Below are positions 17,095-29,100 of a DNA stretch of 64,000 nucleotides, piece after piece. Under the pieces are notes generated by a model. The model saw only the letters and a list, made by a program, of their open reading frames with translations. It was not told the DNA's origin and did no database searches. This DNA is from Macrolepiota albuminosa (Eukaryota; Basidiomycota; Agaricomycetes; Agaricales; Agaricaceae), in assembly GCA_027475525.1 (NCBI GenBank), contig JAMWFC010000049.1:3270947-3334946 (forward strand), read 5' to 3'. Positions within the stretch are counted from its first letter, which is position 1. Each line of letters starts with the position of its first letter. The position numbers and the translations under genes are program-made.

Positions 17095-17348
17095 GTCATG
17101 CACCTAGAGTACTTGATGAAAAAGATTGCCCTCCTACGCATGTTGAGTTTTTACCTGAGGAATATCCAAAANNNNNNNNNNNNNNNNNNNNNNNNNNNNN
17201 NNNNNNNNNNNNNNNNNNNNNNNNNNNNNNNNNNNNNNNNNNNNNNNNNNNNNNNNNNNNNNNNNNNNNNNGTCATGCACCTAGAGTACTTGATGAAAAA
17301 GATTGCCCTCCTACGCATGTTGAGTTTTTACCTGAGGAATATCCAAAA
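17095..17348. other. Scaffold gap (100 N) with a 77-bp duplicated flank
   Basis: The 77 bases at 17095-17171 are repeated at 17272-17348 on the other side of exactly 100 Ns (17172-17271). Both copies start at the target duplication, exactly where the repeated LTR ends. This is the pattern of a contig overlap left unmerged, so the true gap is probably negative: no sequence missing and one 77-bp copy too many. Confidence 0.85.
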
Positions 17349-20300
17349 TATTATAATACTTTATACTTTCCAAATTCTTCTAGTTTTGATTCTTCAAATT
17401 CTGTGATTGAATGGTTGACTAATGTTTTTAAAGATGAAAATTCCACATCTTCCTACATTGTCACTTACACAACAGGAATATTTACTGTATGCAATCTTGG
17501 AGAGAGAACATTTATTACTTTGGATTGTTACGATATTTGTTCTTCTTTTTTTCATCCTCGCAAATATTTTTCTTCATTTCGCACCTATCTGCACTATAAA
17601 AACCACCCCACATGGTTGTATTATACTCAAGATCATTATCTTGCATCTTTGAATGAACTTTCCTGTAAAGACTTAAAATCTGCATTTAATTCAGAATTAA
17701 TTATGCCTAAATGTTGGAATAAGGAAGCTCTTGCTAGCACTATTTTGTCTCACTTCTTGGAATATAGGCAGAAATGTCTTACTCTTACATCAAATCAAAT
17801 AAATGAGCAGTTATCTTCTTTTTTTCCAGATTCTTCTTCTGAAATGCTGCCTAAACTTTTTTATAACATTGCTCTTCAGTTATTTGGTGAGAAAGTTTTG
17901 CACGCTTTACTAATCCCTGAAAATCCTTTGTTACATTACAAGAATTGTCAAATACATAAGCCTGTATTGCATCAGTTGTTGGAAAATACTGAGAACGATA
18001 ATAATGTGAGCTTGTTACCTTCACAAACATTTTCAAAAAAATCATTGCGTTCTATTTTAAAATGTATTCATCCTTCTCGCCGTCCTTCTTTTGCAAAATT
18101 ACATAGTGAAATGGTAAAAGCTATTATTGAAAGCTTTCGCTCTCGGTGCAAAGCATTGATGTCTTGCAACATATCAGATATTCATCAATACATTACTTGC
18201 TTATTACCAACCTATACTATATTTCCTTCTGATTTTTTCAAGTCAGTGTGTTTGCTGTTAGAAATTGAATATAGTACTAATATATTTGTACATTTGACAA
18301 CCAGCATAAAAGTTCGAAAGCAAAATAAAAAAAAAAAAGAGCGAAATCTTCAAAAACAAATTACAATCAGTATAAATGCAAAACATCAAAGTGAAATTAT
18401 TTCTTCATGGCCAACTGTTCCTTCTGATAATCTTATTATGAACTGTGCACATAAATATCGTGAAGCAACAAATTGGATTATTCCTCTTATTTGTGCTGTA
18501 TGTGCTCGTTAGCGAGATAAGTCAATCATTCATTCCATATCAATTGATTCCAGTAGTGATCTTTATAATCTTAATTTATCTGTTCTAAAATTTTCTGATA
18601 CTCGTTTCAATAATGATTTTATACATTTGCCTCAAAATTATGCTGGGTTGATGTTAGATGTTCATGGTATTAAATCAAATCCAAATTTAATTCAAATTTG
18701 CAATGACTGTTATTCTGAATTGCGAAAGAAGCAGATTCCAAAATTTTCTTTAGTAAACAAGTTATATCGTGGAAATTTACCACAAGAATTTGCAGATCTA
18801 ACGTGGATTGAAGAAATGACATGTGCTGTTTATTGCAGTAGTGCATATGTTTCTCGTCTTTATCAATCATCAGATCCTAAGCAACCTCGAGTTTTTCATG
18901 GTAATACTTGTGCACATGACATGAATATTGTTTCAACTGCTTCAGTTCTTCCTCGAACTCCTGATTATATCAATGGATTATTATCTGTTGTATTTATTGG
19001 ACCGGGTCAGTATAAAGATAAAGCAATGAGAAATATGTTTCGAGTTCGCAAACAAAAAATTTGGGACTTCCTTATTTGGTTAAAGAATGTTGCTAAAAAT
19101 CTCTTGTATCAGAACATTGAATTAGATAAAAGAATTGTAGATTTATATCCAAAAGATGCTGTTCTTCCAGGATTGGAGGATAGACTTCTACATGATACAG
19201 AACTTTCTGTTGAAAAAACTTTTGAAGAAGAGACAGCTGGTTTATCAGATCATCCTGCATTAGAAATATGCAAATCTAACACAGATGATGAAGCTACTGT
19301 ACTTTTAGAACGTATGGGGGTTTCAGATCCTGAAAGTGTGAAAATCCAAGGTTCTTCTTTGACTGCATCAGCTTTGCGAACTCTTGTATCAAATAATAAT
19401 AAATTTAATAATGAACAACCTGATCTTATAATATATAAAGGAAATAATAAAATTAATGAATATAATAACCCGGTTTTATTTCCTGGTATGTTTCCAACCT
19501 TATTTCCTTATGGATGTGGTGGTTTTGATGATCCTAGTCGACCAACACCACTTAGTATGCAACTTCATGTAAATTATCTTATAGATCTAGCAGATCATGC
19601 TTTTCGTTATCATTATTCTTTTATATTTTTAGCTTTAAATATAATGCAGTGCAGAACTGCCCATTTTTATACAAGTTTACATGTAAAAAGCTCACGGTTT
19701 AAAGCTATTGCAGAAAAATTGACTTCAATCTCTTCTGAAACTCTTCTTTCTGTAGCAAATCAATTAGAAAAAGATTATAATTATCAATCACTTTCAGATG
19801 ACGAAAAACAAGTATTTACTCTTCTTAATGAAGTTAATACTATTGCTTCTCATGTGCCTGGTTCTCAAGCATCAAAAATAAGATGTCGGAATGAAATTCG
19901 AAATTACTCAGGATATTTTGGAATGCCTATACTTTATTTTACCGCGAATCCGAGTGCAATACATAGCCCTATTTTTCAACTTATGTATGGTGATACTACT
20001 ATTAATCTTGATGACCAGTTTCCACTTATTGTTGATAGTACTACAAGAGCTTTGAGATTAGCAAAAGATCCTGTTGCTGCAGCTGACTTTTTTTATTTTT
20101 CTATTCAATGTATGTTTCAATATCTTTTTGGGTGGGATTTTGAAAAAGGCAAAAGTTTTTCAGAGGGTGGCATTTTAGGACATCTTGCTGCATTTTATGG
20201 ATCTAATGAATTGACCGAAAGAGGACAATGGCATGCACACTTTCTTATATGGCTCATTGGTGCACCTAATCCTTCTGATATTCATATAAAACTTAAAACC

Positions 20301-23300
20301 GAAGCTGGTTATGCTCAAAAGGTATTTCAATTTTTTGAAAATATTATTCATCATCATCTTCCTAATATTGAAATAGAAATCGATCCAAAATATGAACCAC
20401 GAATCGAAAGACCTCCTCATGTACCATCTTCAAGATCTGATGAAGATATTCAAGATTGGAAAGATTTGCTTGATGTAGAAATTAAAAAATGCGGAGAAGC
20501 TCTTCAACGTCATAATTGTAGAGCTGTTTGCTACAAATTTGGAAATGATAATAAGTGTCGCTTTCGATTTCCACATGATTTTGTTCCTGAATCTAAATTT
20601 GATCCAAATACAAATTCTATTTATTTACTTTGTCAAGATCCTACTGTGAATTATTTTAATCCAATTATTCTTGTATATTGTCGCCATAATCATGATTTAA
20701 AATGTATATTATCCGGAAAAGCAGCTAAAGCAGCGATGTTTTATATTACCGACTATATTACAAAGTTAGATCTAAAAACTTATCAAATGTTGTCTCTTCT
20801 ATCTCGAACAGTTCTTAACATGAAAGATACTATAGATTCTTCAAGTTCTAAAGCTAAATCCAAATTGCTTCTTCATAAATGTTTATCTCAACTAACTAAG
20901 CAACAACAAATACATGCTCAACAAGCAGCTTGGTATATTCGGGGTCGAGGTGATAGTTTTTCTTCTCATAAAACAACACCAATGTTATCAAATCTTTTAC
21001 TTTATTATGTTAAAACTTCTATCAATGCTATGAAACATACAAATGAAAAAAATGAAGATTGTAGTGATGAAGAAAACGATATTGAACCTATATCATTAAA
21101 AATTAGTGTAGATATTAATGGAAATCTTTTAAAAGCAACTCAGATAGATGATTATATTTATCGTGATTCAGACTTGTCTAATATCTGCTTTTATACTTTT
21201 GTTCAGTGTTTTCGAAGAGAGCTTATAAGTACTTCAAAATATAAAGGTACTAATACTATACGATTAGGTGCGTATAAACGCTGGAGACTGAAAAGTCCAC
21301 ATCCTTTATGTGATACTCATGATTTAGTAGAGCATACTAATTTTGAGCGTGGAGATGGTTCTAAGCTACTTATACCTTATTTAATTGGAACAAGTATTCC
21401 TCGATCTACTCATTCTGATTATAGTATTTTTATGCTTGCTCATTTTAAACCTTTTAGTGATGTTGAACCTTTACTTCTTTCACATGAAAATCCTGATGAT
21501 GTATTCAGTATGTATAATTTTACTGAAATGTCTAGAAATATTATGAAAAATTGGGATGCTATTTATGAATGTGAGGATGAAAGAGATGCTGAGAGACTTC
21601 AAAAAAAAGAACAAGCTTTGAAAGAATCAAAAGTATTCACGGAACTAGCAGCTTCTTCAAATGATACTTTATTTATTCCAGAAAACTCAGGTCAAGTAGT
21701 TCAAAAAGATTTTCAATTAAATCAAGAACTTCTCAGACTTCAAGCAAGTGAATGGTTCTTAGTCGATGCAGAAGTTAATAAAAAAATAGACACTTCTGTA
21801 TTATTACCTGCCGTAAACATTAGTAATTTAAAGATTTGGAAAAGAGAAGTCAAACTACAAGAAGAATCTTTAAAATCTCAACGAAGGAACATTCTGGATC
21901 CTTTAAATCAGACAGCAATTATCAACAATGCATCTGAAACCGAATTAGTTTCTACTTTACCTAATATAAAATATTTATCTTCTGCTAATATATCATCAAA
22001 TGCACCTACACCTCAAACAAAAAGTTTAAATAACATTAATAATTTACACTTTGAAAGCCGTAACAATCTGATCGAGCGCATCATTTCAGAAGAAACTTTA
22101 AATGAAAAACAATCAATTGCGTTTAAAATTATTTCTAAAGCTTTTTTCAAATATATCGATGATGAAGCAGCCGGCATAAATAATGTTTTATCACCAAATT
22201 ATCAACCTTATTTGCGCCTTCATCTTTCAGGACCTGGTGGTACTGGAAAGACTCATGTTGTTAAAGCCGTACAAAGAGTTATGGAAGTTTATCAATGCAA
22301 ACAAAGATTGCGCTTTTTAGCACCAAGCGGTACTGCAGCTGCACTTATTGATGGATTAACTATCCATAAAGGTCTATCTATCAAAGTTCAGAAAAAAAAT
22401 AAAGGAAAAGGTAATCGAATACCTGGTGATTCTAAAGAAGATTATTCTGTTATAATGACCGTTGCTGAAAAAAGTAATCTTTTTGAAGAATTTAAAAATG
22501 TTATAATGCTTCTTATTGATGAAGTATCTCTGCTTAGCTGTCATTTATTATCAGATGTAGATTGCTCTTTACGAATAGTAAAAGGTAATAATGAACCATT
22601 TGGTGGAATTTTGGTCATTTTTTCAGGTGATTTTTATCAATATCCACCTGTTGGAGGAACTCCTTTGTATAAACCTGTAACAAATTCTACTAATATGTCT
22701 TCTCAGCAATTATCGACTCGTCTTGGTCGGTTAGTATGGAAATCGGTCACTGAAGTAATAAACTTGGAAGAGCAACAGCGCATGAAAAAAGATCCTGAAT
22801 ATGCTGCAGCTGTTTTACGGTTGCAAAAGAGAAAATGCACAGAGGAAGATGTTGAGTTATTCAACAGTCGAGTGATTAAATCTTTTGAAAATCCAGATGG
22901 ATTAAATATGAGTTGTAATAATAGACAACATTCAACTGCAATAGTGCAAACTAACGATCTTCGTCAGGCTATAAATTTTCAAAAAGCAAAATCCATTGTT
23001 CAAGGTAACATTGATATTTGTGCTGCGAATGACACAGTTAAAAAAAAAACAATATCAGAACCTGCTAGATCTGAACTTTTAAAACTGAATGTTTCTAAGT
23101 TTGCTAGTGAAGGCGCTTTACCTGGTTTTCTTCCTTTATATATAGGAATGCCTGTTGTTCTGCGCAATCGAAATCTATCTACTGAATTAGGTATTACGAA
23201 TGGTGCTCATGGAATATTGAAGAAATATGACATTGAAACTTGTTCATCCGGTTATACTTATTGTACTGGTGCGATTATTGAATTTCCAAGAAGCAAAGTA

Positions 23301-24827
23301 TCTCTTTCAAATCTACCTAATCAGTATTTTCCAATTGAACCTCTATCCTGGAAATTTCAACATTTAGTACAATTAGATAAAAATAATGAAAAGCAAAAAA
23401 TATCAATCATGCGCTATCAATTGCCTTTTCAACCTGCTTTTGCTATTACAGGACATGCTGCACAAGGAACAAGTCTTCCGCATATTTTAGGTTGGTTACA
23501 TCTTGGAGGTTTCGCTGCCTATGTAACAGCATCTAGAGCTACTACTCGCGAAGGTCTAGCTATAGTTCAAAAAGTCACTTTAAAAGATCTCAATCGAAAG
23601 TTGCCATCTGACTTAATTATTGAGACACAAAGGCATGAAATTATGGAGCACAATACACTTATTAGACATGGATTTAAGAAGGGTTTTATTAGAGTTGTAC
23701 CTGATCCTGAAGGTGAGGATAAACATTTAAGCAAATACTCAAATATTAATATTAAATTATCTACTTATTCTCAACGATATTCTGATAATATTCAAAATAC
23801 TCAAGATCAGTGCGAAAGAAAAGTAGATGCAGACAATAATAATAAAAGCAAAAAGAGATCTGCATCACGTAATTCATGCCGTGATTTTACCTTGCACAAA
23901 AAATTAAAGTTAGATTTTGATGAAAGTACTAATTCTATATGGCATGTTATTTCGAAAGGATGCTCATGGGATAGTATAAATTGGTCATGTGCCTATGATT
24001 CTACACTCATGTCTTTTTATTGCACTTATCTCCAAATGAATAATGAAGATCAAAATATTTGGAGCTGCTCTAATGAAACTTGCAACATTCTAAGTGATTT
24101 ATTTGCAAAACATATTAGTTTAAGCTATAATATTGATGATATCCGCAATGAATTTCGCAAATATCTTTATTATAAAAATCCAATAAAGTTTCCATTGATT
24201 GGACCTACTTTAATAAGCGCTACAGATATTGTTGACTTAATTTTTTTCGCTCCTAATATAGTTCAAAAAATGATTTATCATATATCATGCCCTTCCTGCC
24301 AATTTCTTTTAGAAGCAACTATTGACTTGCATCACATAGGTCACTGTACAAGTCCTACCGTATGGTCTAATTATGGAATTCAAGGAGACACTGAGGCAAC
24401 CACTCAGCAATGGTTAAATGCCTTTATTACAGCAGGTAAAAGGCACGCTTCCATAGAAGCTGCAACAATTATGAAAAATGGACTAGCTAATCATTCACAC
24501 ATATGTTCTGCTATTCCAAGTGAAAAAATACTTTATGCCCCAGCTCCTTTAATAATTCGACTTGATTTAGATTATATAGATGGATTCGCTACTAAAATAA
24601 TTCCTATTGTATGCTTGCCAACTCAGACAGGTTTACAGCAATATAGTGTGCGAGCTATTATCTACCAAGGTTATAATCATTTTACAGCTCGTCTTTTTGA
24701 TAATAACTCTGTCTGGAGCTACGATGGAGCTGCTTACAATGGTAGTATTGTTAAGGAAAACAACTGCATTAATTTGGAGATTTTTAATGGTAGACAGCAA
24801 CATATTGTAATCTATGCAAAAATATAG
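17277..24827 (+). pseudogene. Helitron RepHel transposase with C-terminal USP-like protease (one nonsense codon)
   Basis: One frame runs from the gypsy insertion to 24827 except for a TAG at 18510-18512. The second part (from 18627, 2066 codons) begins with a region resembling the DUF6570 found in fungal Helitrons. The HUH Rep nuclease follows: WHAHFLIW (His at codons 536 and 538) and YITDYITK (Tyr 706 and 710), the two-tyrosine motif of rolling-circle transposases. Next is a PIF1-like SF1B helicase: GPGGTGKT (about 1202), LLIDEVS (about 1298), GDFYQYPPV, EEQQRM, and motifs ending YVTASRATTREG. The last about 280 residues look like a ubiquitin-specific-protease-type cysteine protease: NWSCAYDS (Cys about 1788), a Cys pair, GYNHFTAR (His about 2018) and WSYDG. 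The 5' split by element 1 and the TAG make this copy defective. Confidence 0.9.
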
Positions 24828-24883
24828 TAGTATGAGCGCCACGAATATCTAGATTAGGCGGTTGCCACATAGTCTATGAAAGG

Positions 24884-24888
24884 CTAGT
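24884..24888 (+). other. Candidate Helitron 3' end (CTAG|T)
   Basis: Helitrons end in CTRR preceded by a short hairpin and insert before T. Here CATAG-T-CTATG (24868-24878) forms a 5-bp hairpin, with an outer GCC/GGC, just before CTAG followed by T. It lies about 60 bp after the ORF stop. The call rests on this pattern alone. Confidence 0.3.
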
Positions 24889-24917
24889 AATACGCACTTC
24901 AGCCGTCTATCTACCGT

Positions 24918-25122
24918 CACTGCTGGTACCAGATTGTGTTTCCATTGGAAAAATTAGAAAAGAAAGCTGTCATGCAATTTCCAATGTGCCAATTTTCAAA
25001 AGAAAAAGGCACTTTCCTTTGTTGAATGACTTTTTTTGTGGGAAATTAGTACATCAGAAAAATAGCATAACAGCTTTCTTTTACACTTTTTTCACTGGAA
25101 ACACTTTCCAGTATCAGCAGTG
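24918..25122 (+). mobile_element. CACTG-ended MITE (CACTA/EnSpm type), copy 1
   Basis: A 205-bp non-coding unit starts CACTGCTGGTAC and ends GTATCAGCAGTG, with imperfect terminal inverted repeats of about 27 bp. It is flanked by the 3-bp direct repeat CGT (24915-24917, 25123-25125). CACT(A/G) ends and 3-bp target duplications are the hallmarks of the CACTA superfamily. A second copy lies in inverted orientation at 31810-32011. Confidence 0.83.
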
Positions 25123-25142
25123 CGTGCGAAGATAATAAAATA

Positions 25143-25208
25143 ATTACGTAATCATTCGTCCGGACGAACGTTTATGTAATCATTCGTCTGGACGAACGCT
25201 TAGGTAAT
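25143..25208. repeat. Palindromic repeat, two fused units
   Basis: Two adjoining units of ATTCGTC(C/T)GGACGAACG flanked by ATTACGTAAT/TTATGTAAT form nested hairpins. This is a member of the GCGTTCGTCC palindrome family. Confidence 0.65.
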
Positions 25209-26107
25209 TGTTTGTTTGTCCATAAGGCATAAGGTAGCTTCTCTATAAACAACTGCGCATCTGTGCCCTGAATTTTCGTAATTGCATCAAAAGTTTCAGG
25301 AATCTCTGAATTTGACACATAGTCTCTGGAGTTTATCATAAAGTGCAGTGACCTCTGCATATGAGACATCTCTGACTTTCTATGATAAAATATAAGACTG
25401 TGAAAAGCTCAAGACACCGTTCACCTTGAACCGAAAGTGTTTACAAATCTATCTCTGGAGAGATGTCAGGTTGTTGATCCGCAAAGACAAAGACCGTGAT
25501 CAGTCATGAAGAGTGAAGTTTCCGCGCTTTGTACTGTGGGCAGAATTTACAAAGATCCTTAGTGCATCTTTCAACTGAATGATCTTTTGCTTCTGATTTT
25601 ATAGGGTGCCGACTTCCATGATTTGGTAAATAAGAGACGATTAAAATTAGATTTATGTGTTTCAAGAAGGTTTGTAGATATAGTCAATGAGTTGCATGAC
25701 CGTCAGTCATAGTGACTTGTCATCTCACACTGTGCTTACAGTGTTGATAACTTAGTTCTCACTACACTATGTGTCACATTCAAGCTCCTCTCCTAATGTC
25801 CCTATTACACAAGTTTCATACTACATTCTACTAATCTTACTTACTCAGTCTCTTGTAGTTAGCTTGAATCTCTCGGCCCCGTTCTCAGAAGTGGGTTTTT
25901 CTGATGTTCAATAACTTATTTTCAGGACTTAAGAAATTCTATTCTTACAACATCACGCTAGCATTCGCACCAAAAAAAATTATCGTGTTATAATAGTATA
26001 AGTATAATAAAGCTCAAATATTGCTATTTTTATATCAAATTATGAGTTATGAACCTATAATTATCTGCAAGAAACGTACTTCGTGGGGCTGAAAATATTA
26101 TTGCGGA
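25209..26107. other. Intergenic, nothing recognised
   Basis: About 900 bp of AT-rich sequence between the palindrome and the 3' end of the JmjC gene. It probably includes that gene's 3' UTR and terminator on the minus strand. No ORF with domain character and no clear repeat was found. Confidence 0.5.
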
Positions 26108-29100
26108 TTACGGGGTATGAGAGCTTTGACTGGTCTCAGAAGGCGACAGCAATCGTGGACGAACTGTATGTTCGATGAATGAACACCGATAAGCAATTGA
26201 CGACGAATAATACAATGGAAATAAATACTTACCTGAACAGGAAATAGTGTCTAATGTATCAGATGACAAGCGGCGACGTTTACCAGTGGAACGGGATACA
26301 TTTACTTTAGGAGCGGAGTGTGACGAATTTGAATCGGAAGAGGTGGAATCTGAAGACTGGTGCATGCCTGCGTCGTCTACATCCTGGTCGCTTGACTCAT
26401 CATCATTGCTATCATCCGATTCACAACCAGTGGAGTGAATGAGCCCGTTATACAAACCTGCGTCATTATCATGCTCGATAGAGTCAAGTCGAGTCGAGAT
26501 ATGGGCAAGAGAAAACCCCAGCTCGGATGACATTTCCCTGTCTCCATAAACCAAGCCATCGAGCGGGACATTATCTGAAAATTATTGTCATACAACTTTG
26601 AATGACGAAGAAGCGAGTACGAACTGTAAAATTGGCATGAAGAAACAACAACGTCGTAAGTTGTGCCAGGCCAATAGAACGAACGTTGAGATGAAAGTAT
26701 TGTCATACGTTTGAATGCATCCCATCCAGGACCACCCCTCATACATTTACACACGGATAAACATACGGTTGCCGGGTCTATCGATTTCATAGTATTGCCT
26801 TGAAAACCCGAAGTATAAGCTGCCTTCTTCAACAATATAAGGACATGTGCCTGATGCGCCAGAAACACCGCGTAAACATCTTGAAATGCCTCATACCCAG
26901 TTATGGAACGACCAGTACCGTGAAGGCTGTGTGTACGGAAATACCAATAAACTATTTTACGTGCCCTTGACCGGTTCTTGATGGAGGCTTCAAAGGCCTG
27001 ACTATCCTTTTGATGATCCGCGTAATTCCAGTTGATAAGTGCACTGTAAAGCTCGAAATAGTTGCAAAGAGAAAACAATGCTAAAGAACCGTCCCAAGTA
27101 CTCGTATCCGGTATATGAGGATATTTGCGATCTAAACAGTTAATATAGCAGTGTAAAAATAAATAAGAGAATAAAATAAACACACCAATGACGCTGTTGT
27201 ATGAACACTTGAAGTACTGGTAATAATACGCCAGCATACGAACTAATAGAGCATGCGAGGCTATTCCGTGGTCGGTGTTGGTAAGAACGTCGCTGCCTAC
27301 AAAATGGTGATACATTCCAATAATGGAGTCCATCAGAGTCGAAGCAAGATAATAGTGACCTCCCAAACAAATCGATGGAATAGGTGTTACAACACAATGC
27401 GGTAAGTTAGGTCGCATTATGCTAATTGTTAATTTTTAACACAAGATAAGGATATGAATGTATGAACAAACTTACAAGATATCGCCAGGTTCTAACACCA
27501 CAACTTCTATATCCCATAAGTCCTCGTTGGATTGGTGCGATATATATTTGTCGGTAAATATATCAACAGTGGCAAAGTCCCGGAACGACCCAGACTTCGG
27601 TCTTGCGATATACCACAATTTTATGCCCGTCTCCACCTTTATAAATGTGCCAAATCCGTTGGAGTCTATGTGCCAATAATGATGGGCCGAACCAGTGGAC
27701 GCGATTGCCCAACGCATGTCGGAAAGCGGATATTGGTCAATAGATCTGCAATAAGAAGACTGACCATTAACTTGTGACCACGCATACCAATCGCCAGATA
27801 TAGGTAGTAAGGGGAATGGATCACGATTAGCGGGCATGTAGAGTGCGCTGATTGCACGCGAAGGCGTAGAAGAAGCAGCAACAAAAAGATCACGAGGCGA
27901 TCCTTTGCGTGTACGGTTAGTATCCAATAAAGTGAAATCTGATCGTAAAATTTCAGTGAAAGTACGCATCACAAGTATGATAACATACCGTGGATAGTAG
28001 TGACACTATGGATATTGCATACGGATGACAAGACGGATTCGTTGAATCCCTTGTCAGAAACGTTGCATGCCTTCATTAAAACAGCAGAATGCGTTTTCAG
28101 TTGCTCAGCAATGGTACAATTGGTCGAATCGTAAAAATCGGCGAGCGCCATGACTTTAACCAAAGATGGTCGAGATAAACCTCGAATCACGGATTTGTCG
28201 AGTGAATAGAACCATGTAAGATCCTCTTCGAGCTAGTCAAGCGTAAGTTAAGCACAAACAGACCAATTAACATGACATACATGAAATTGTGGAGTAAATT
28301 TATAAGTGCGATTTGTACCGTAAACAGGATACTCGACGGGACAATCCCCAACGACGAAGGTGACGATGCTAGACAGGTCGATATCGTCGTCTTCGAAATC
28401 TAGATCCTTTTTTTTTTAAAATCCCCAACGACGAAGGTGACGATGCTAGACAGGTCGATATCGTCGTCTTCGAAATCTAGATCTTTTTTTTTTTAAAAAA
28501 AAGAAAAAGAAAACAATCAGGCCATCGATAATCAAGCAGCATGAACAGAAAATTACAGTGTCTTCAAGTGTCAAATCGATGAGGGTAGTCGGCTTAGCAA
28601 CGCCTTTATACAAGGAAGGTAATTTTCCAGAATATTTGACCACAATATTAAACTTACTGCGTTTCCGATATGTAGTACTTGATATACTCGAAGGACGCTG
28701 AGGTGCAGTAGCATTAGCACGACCTTTACGGCGTGTACTTCTTTGTTTGGTACGCAGGGTACGGTATATCGGTTTGGTACGTTTCTTTGTGGTACTAACA
28801 GAAACTTCCTGGATCAAACGTACAATGGTGTCGGACTCGTCTGAGGAAGACCGATCGGATGATAAGGGGGAATGAGGTGAATCTATCAACAATAACGAGC
28901 ATGAGAATGCATAATAAACTGAGTAAATATAATTAAGATAATTCACTGTATGGGCTGTGAGCAACCATAGGATACGAAGGAGAATGCATAATAAACTGAG
29001 TAAATATAATTAAGATAATTCACTGTATGGGCTGTGAGCAACCATAGGATACGAAGGGTCGTCCACAGACTGAGAACGGGTAATATCGTCGATTATATCC

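Noticed and set aside
17053..17406. Open frame crossing the N gap
   Set aside because: It is an artefact of reading through Ns in a frame different from the Helitron frame. The real frame is offset and joins the downstream protein.
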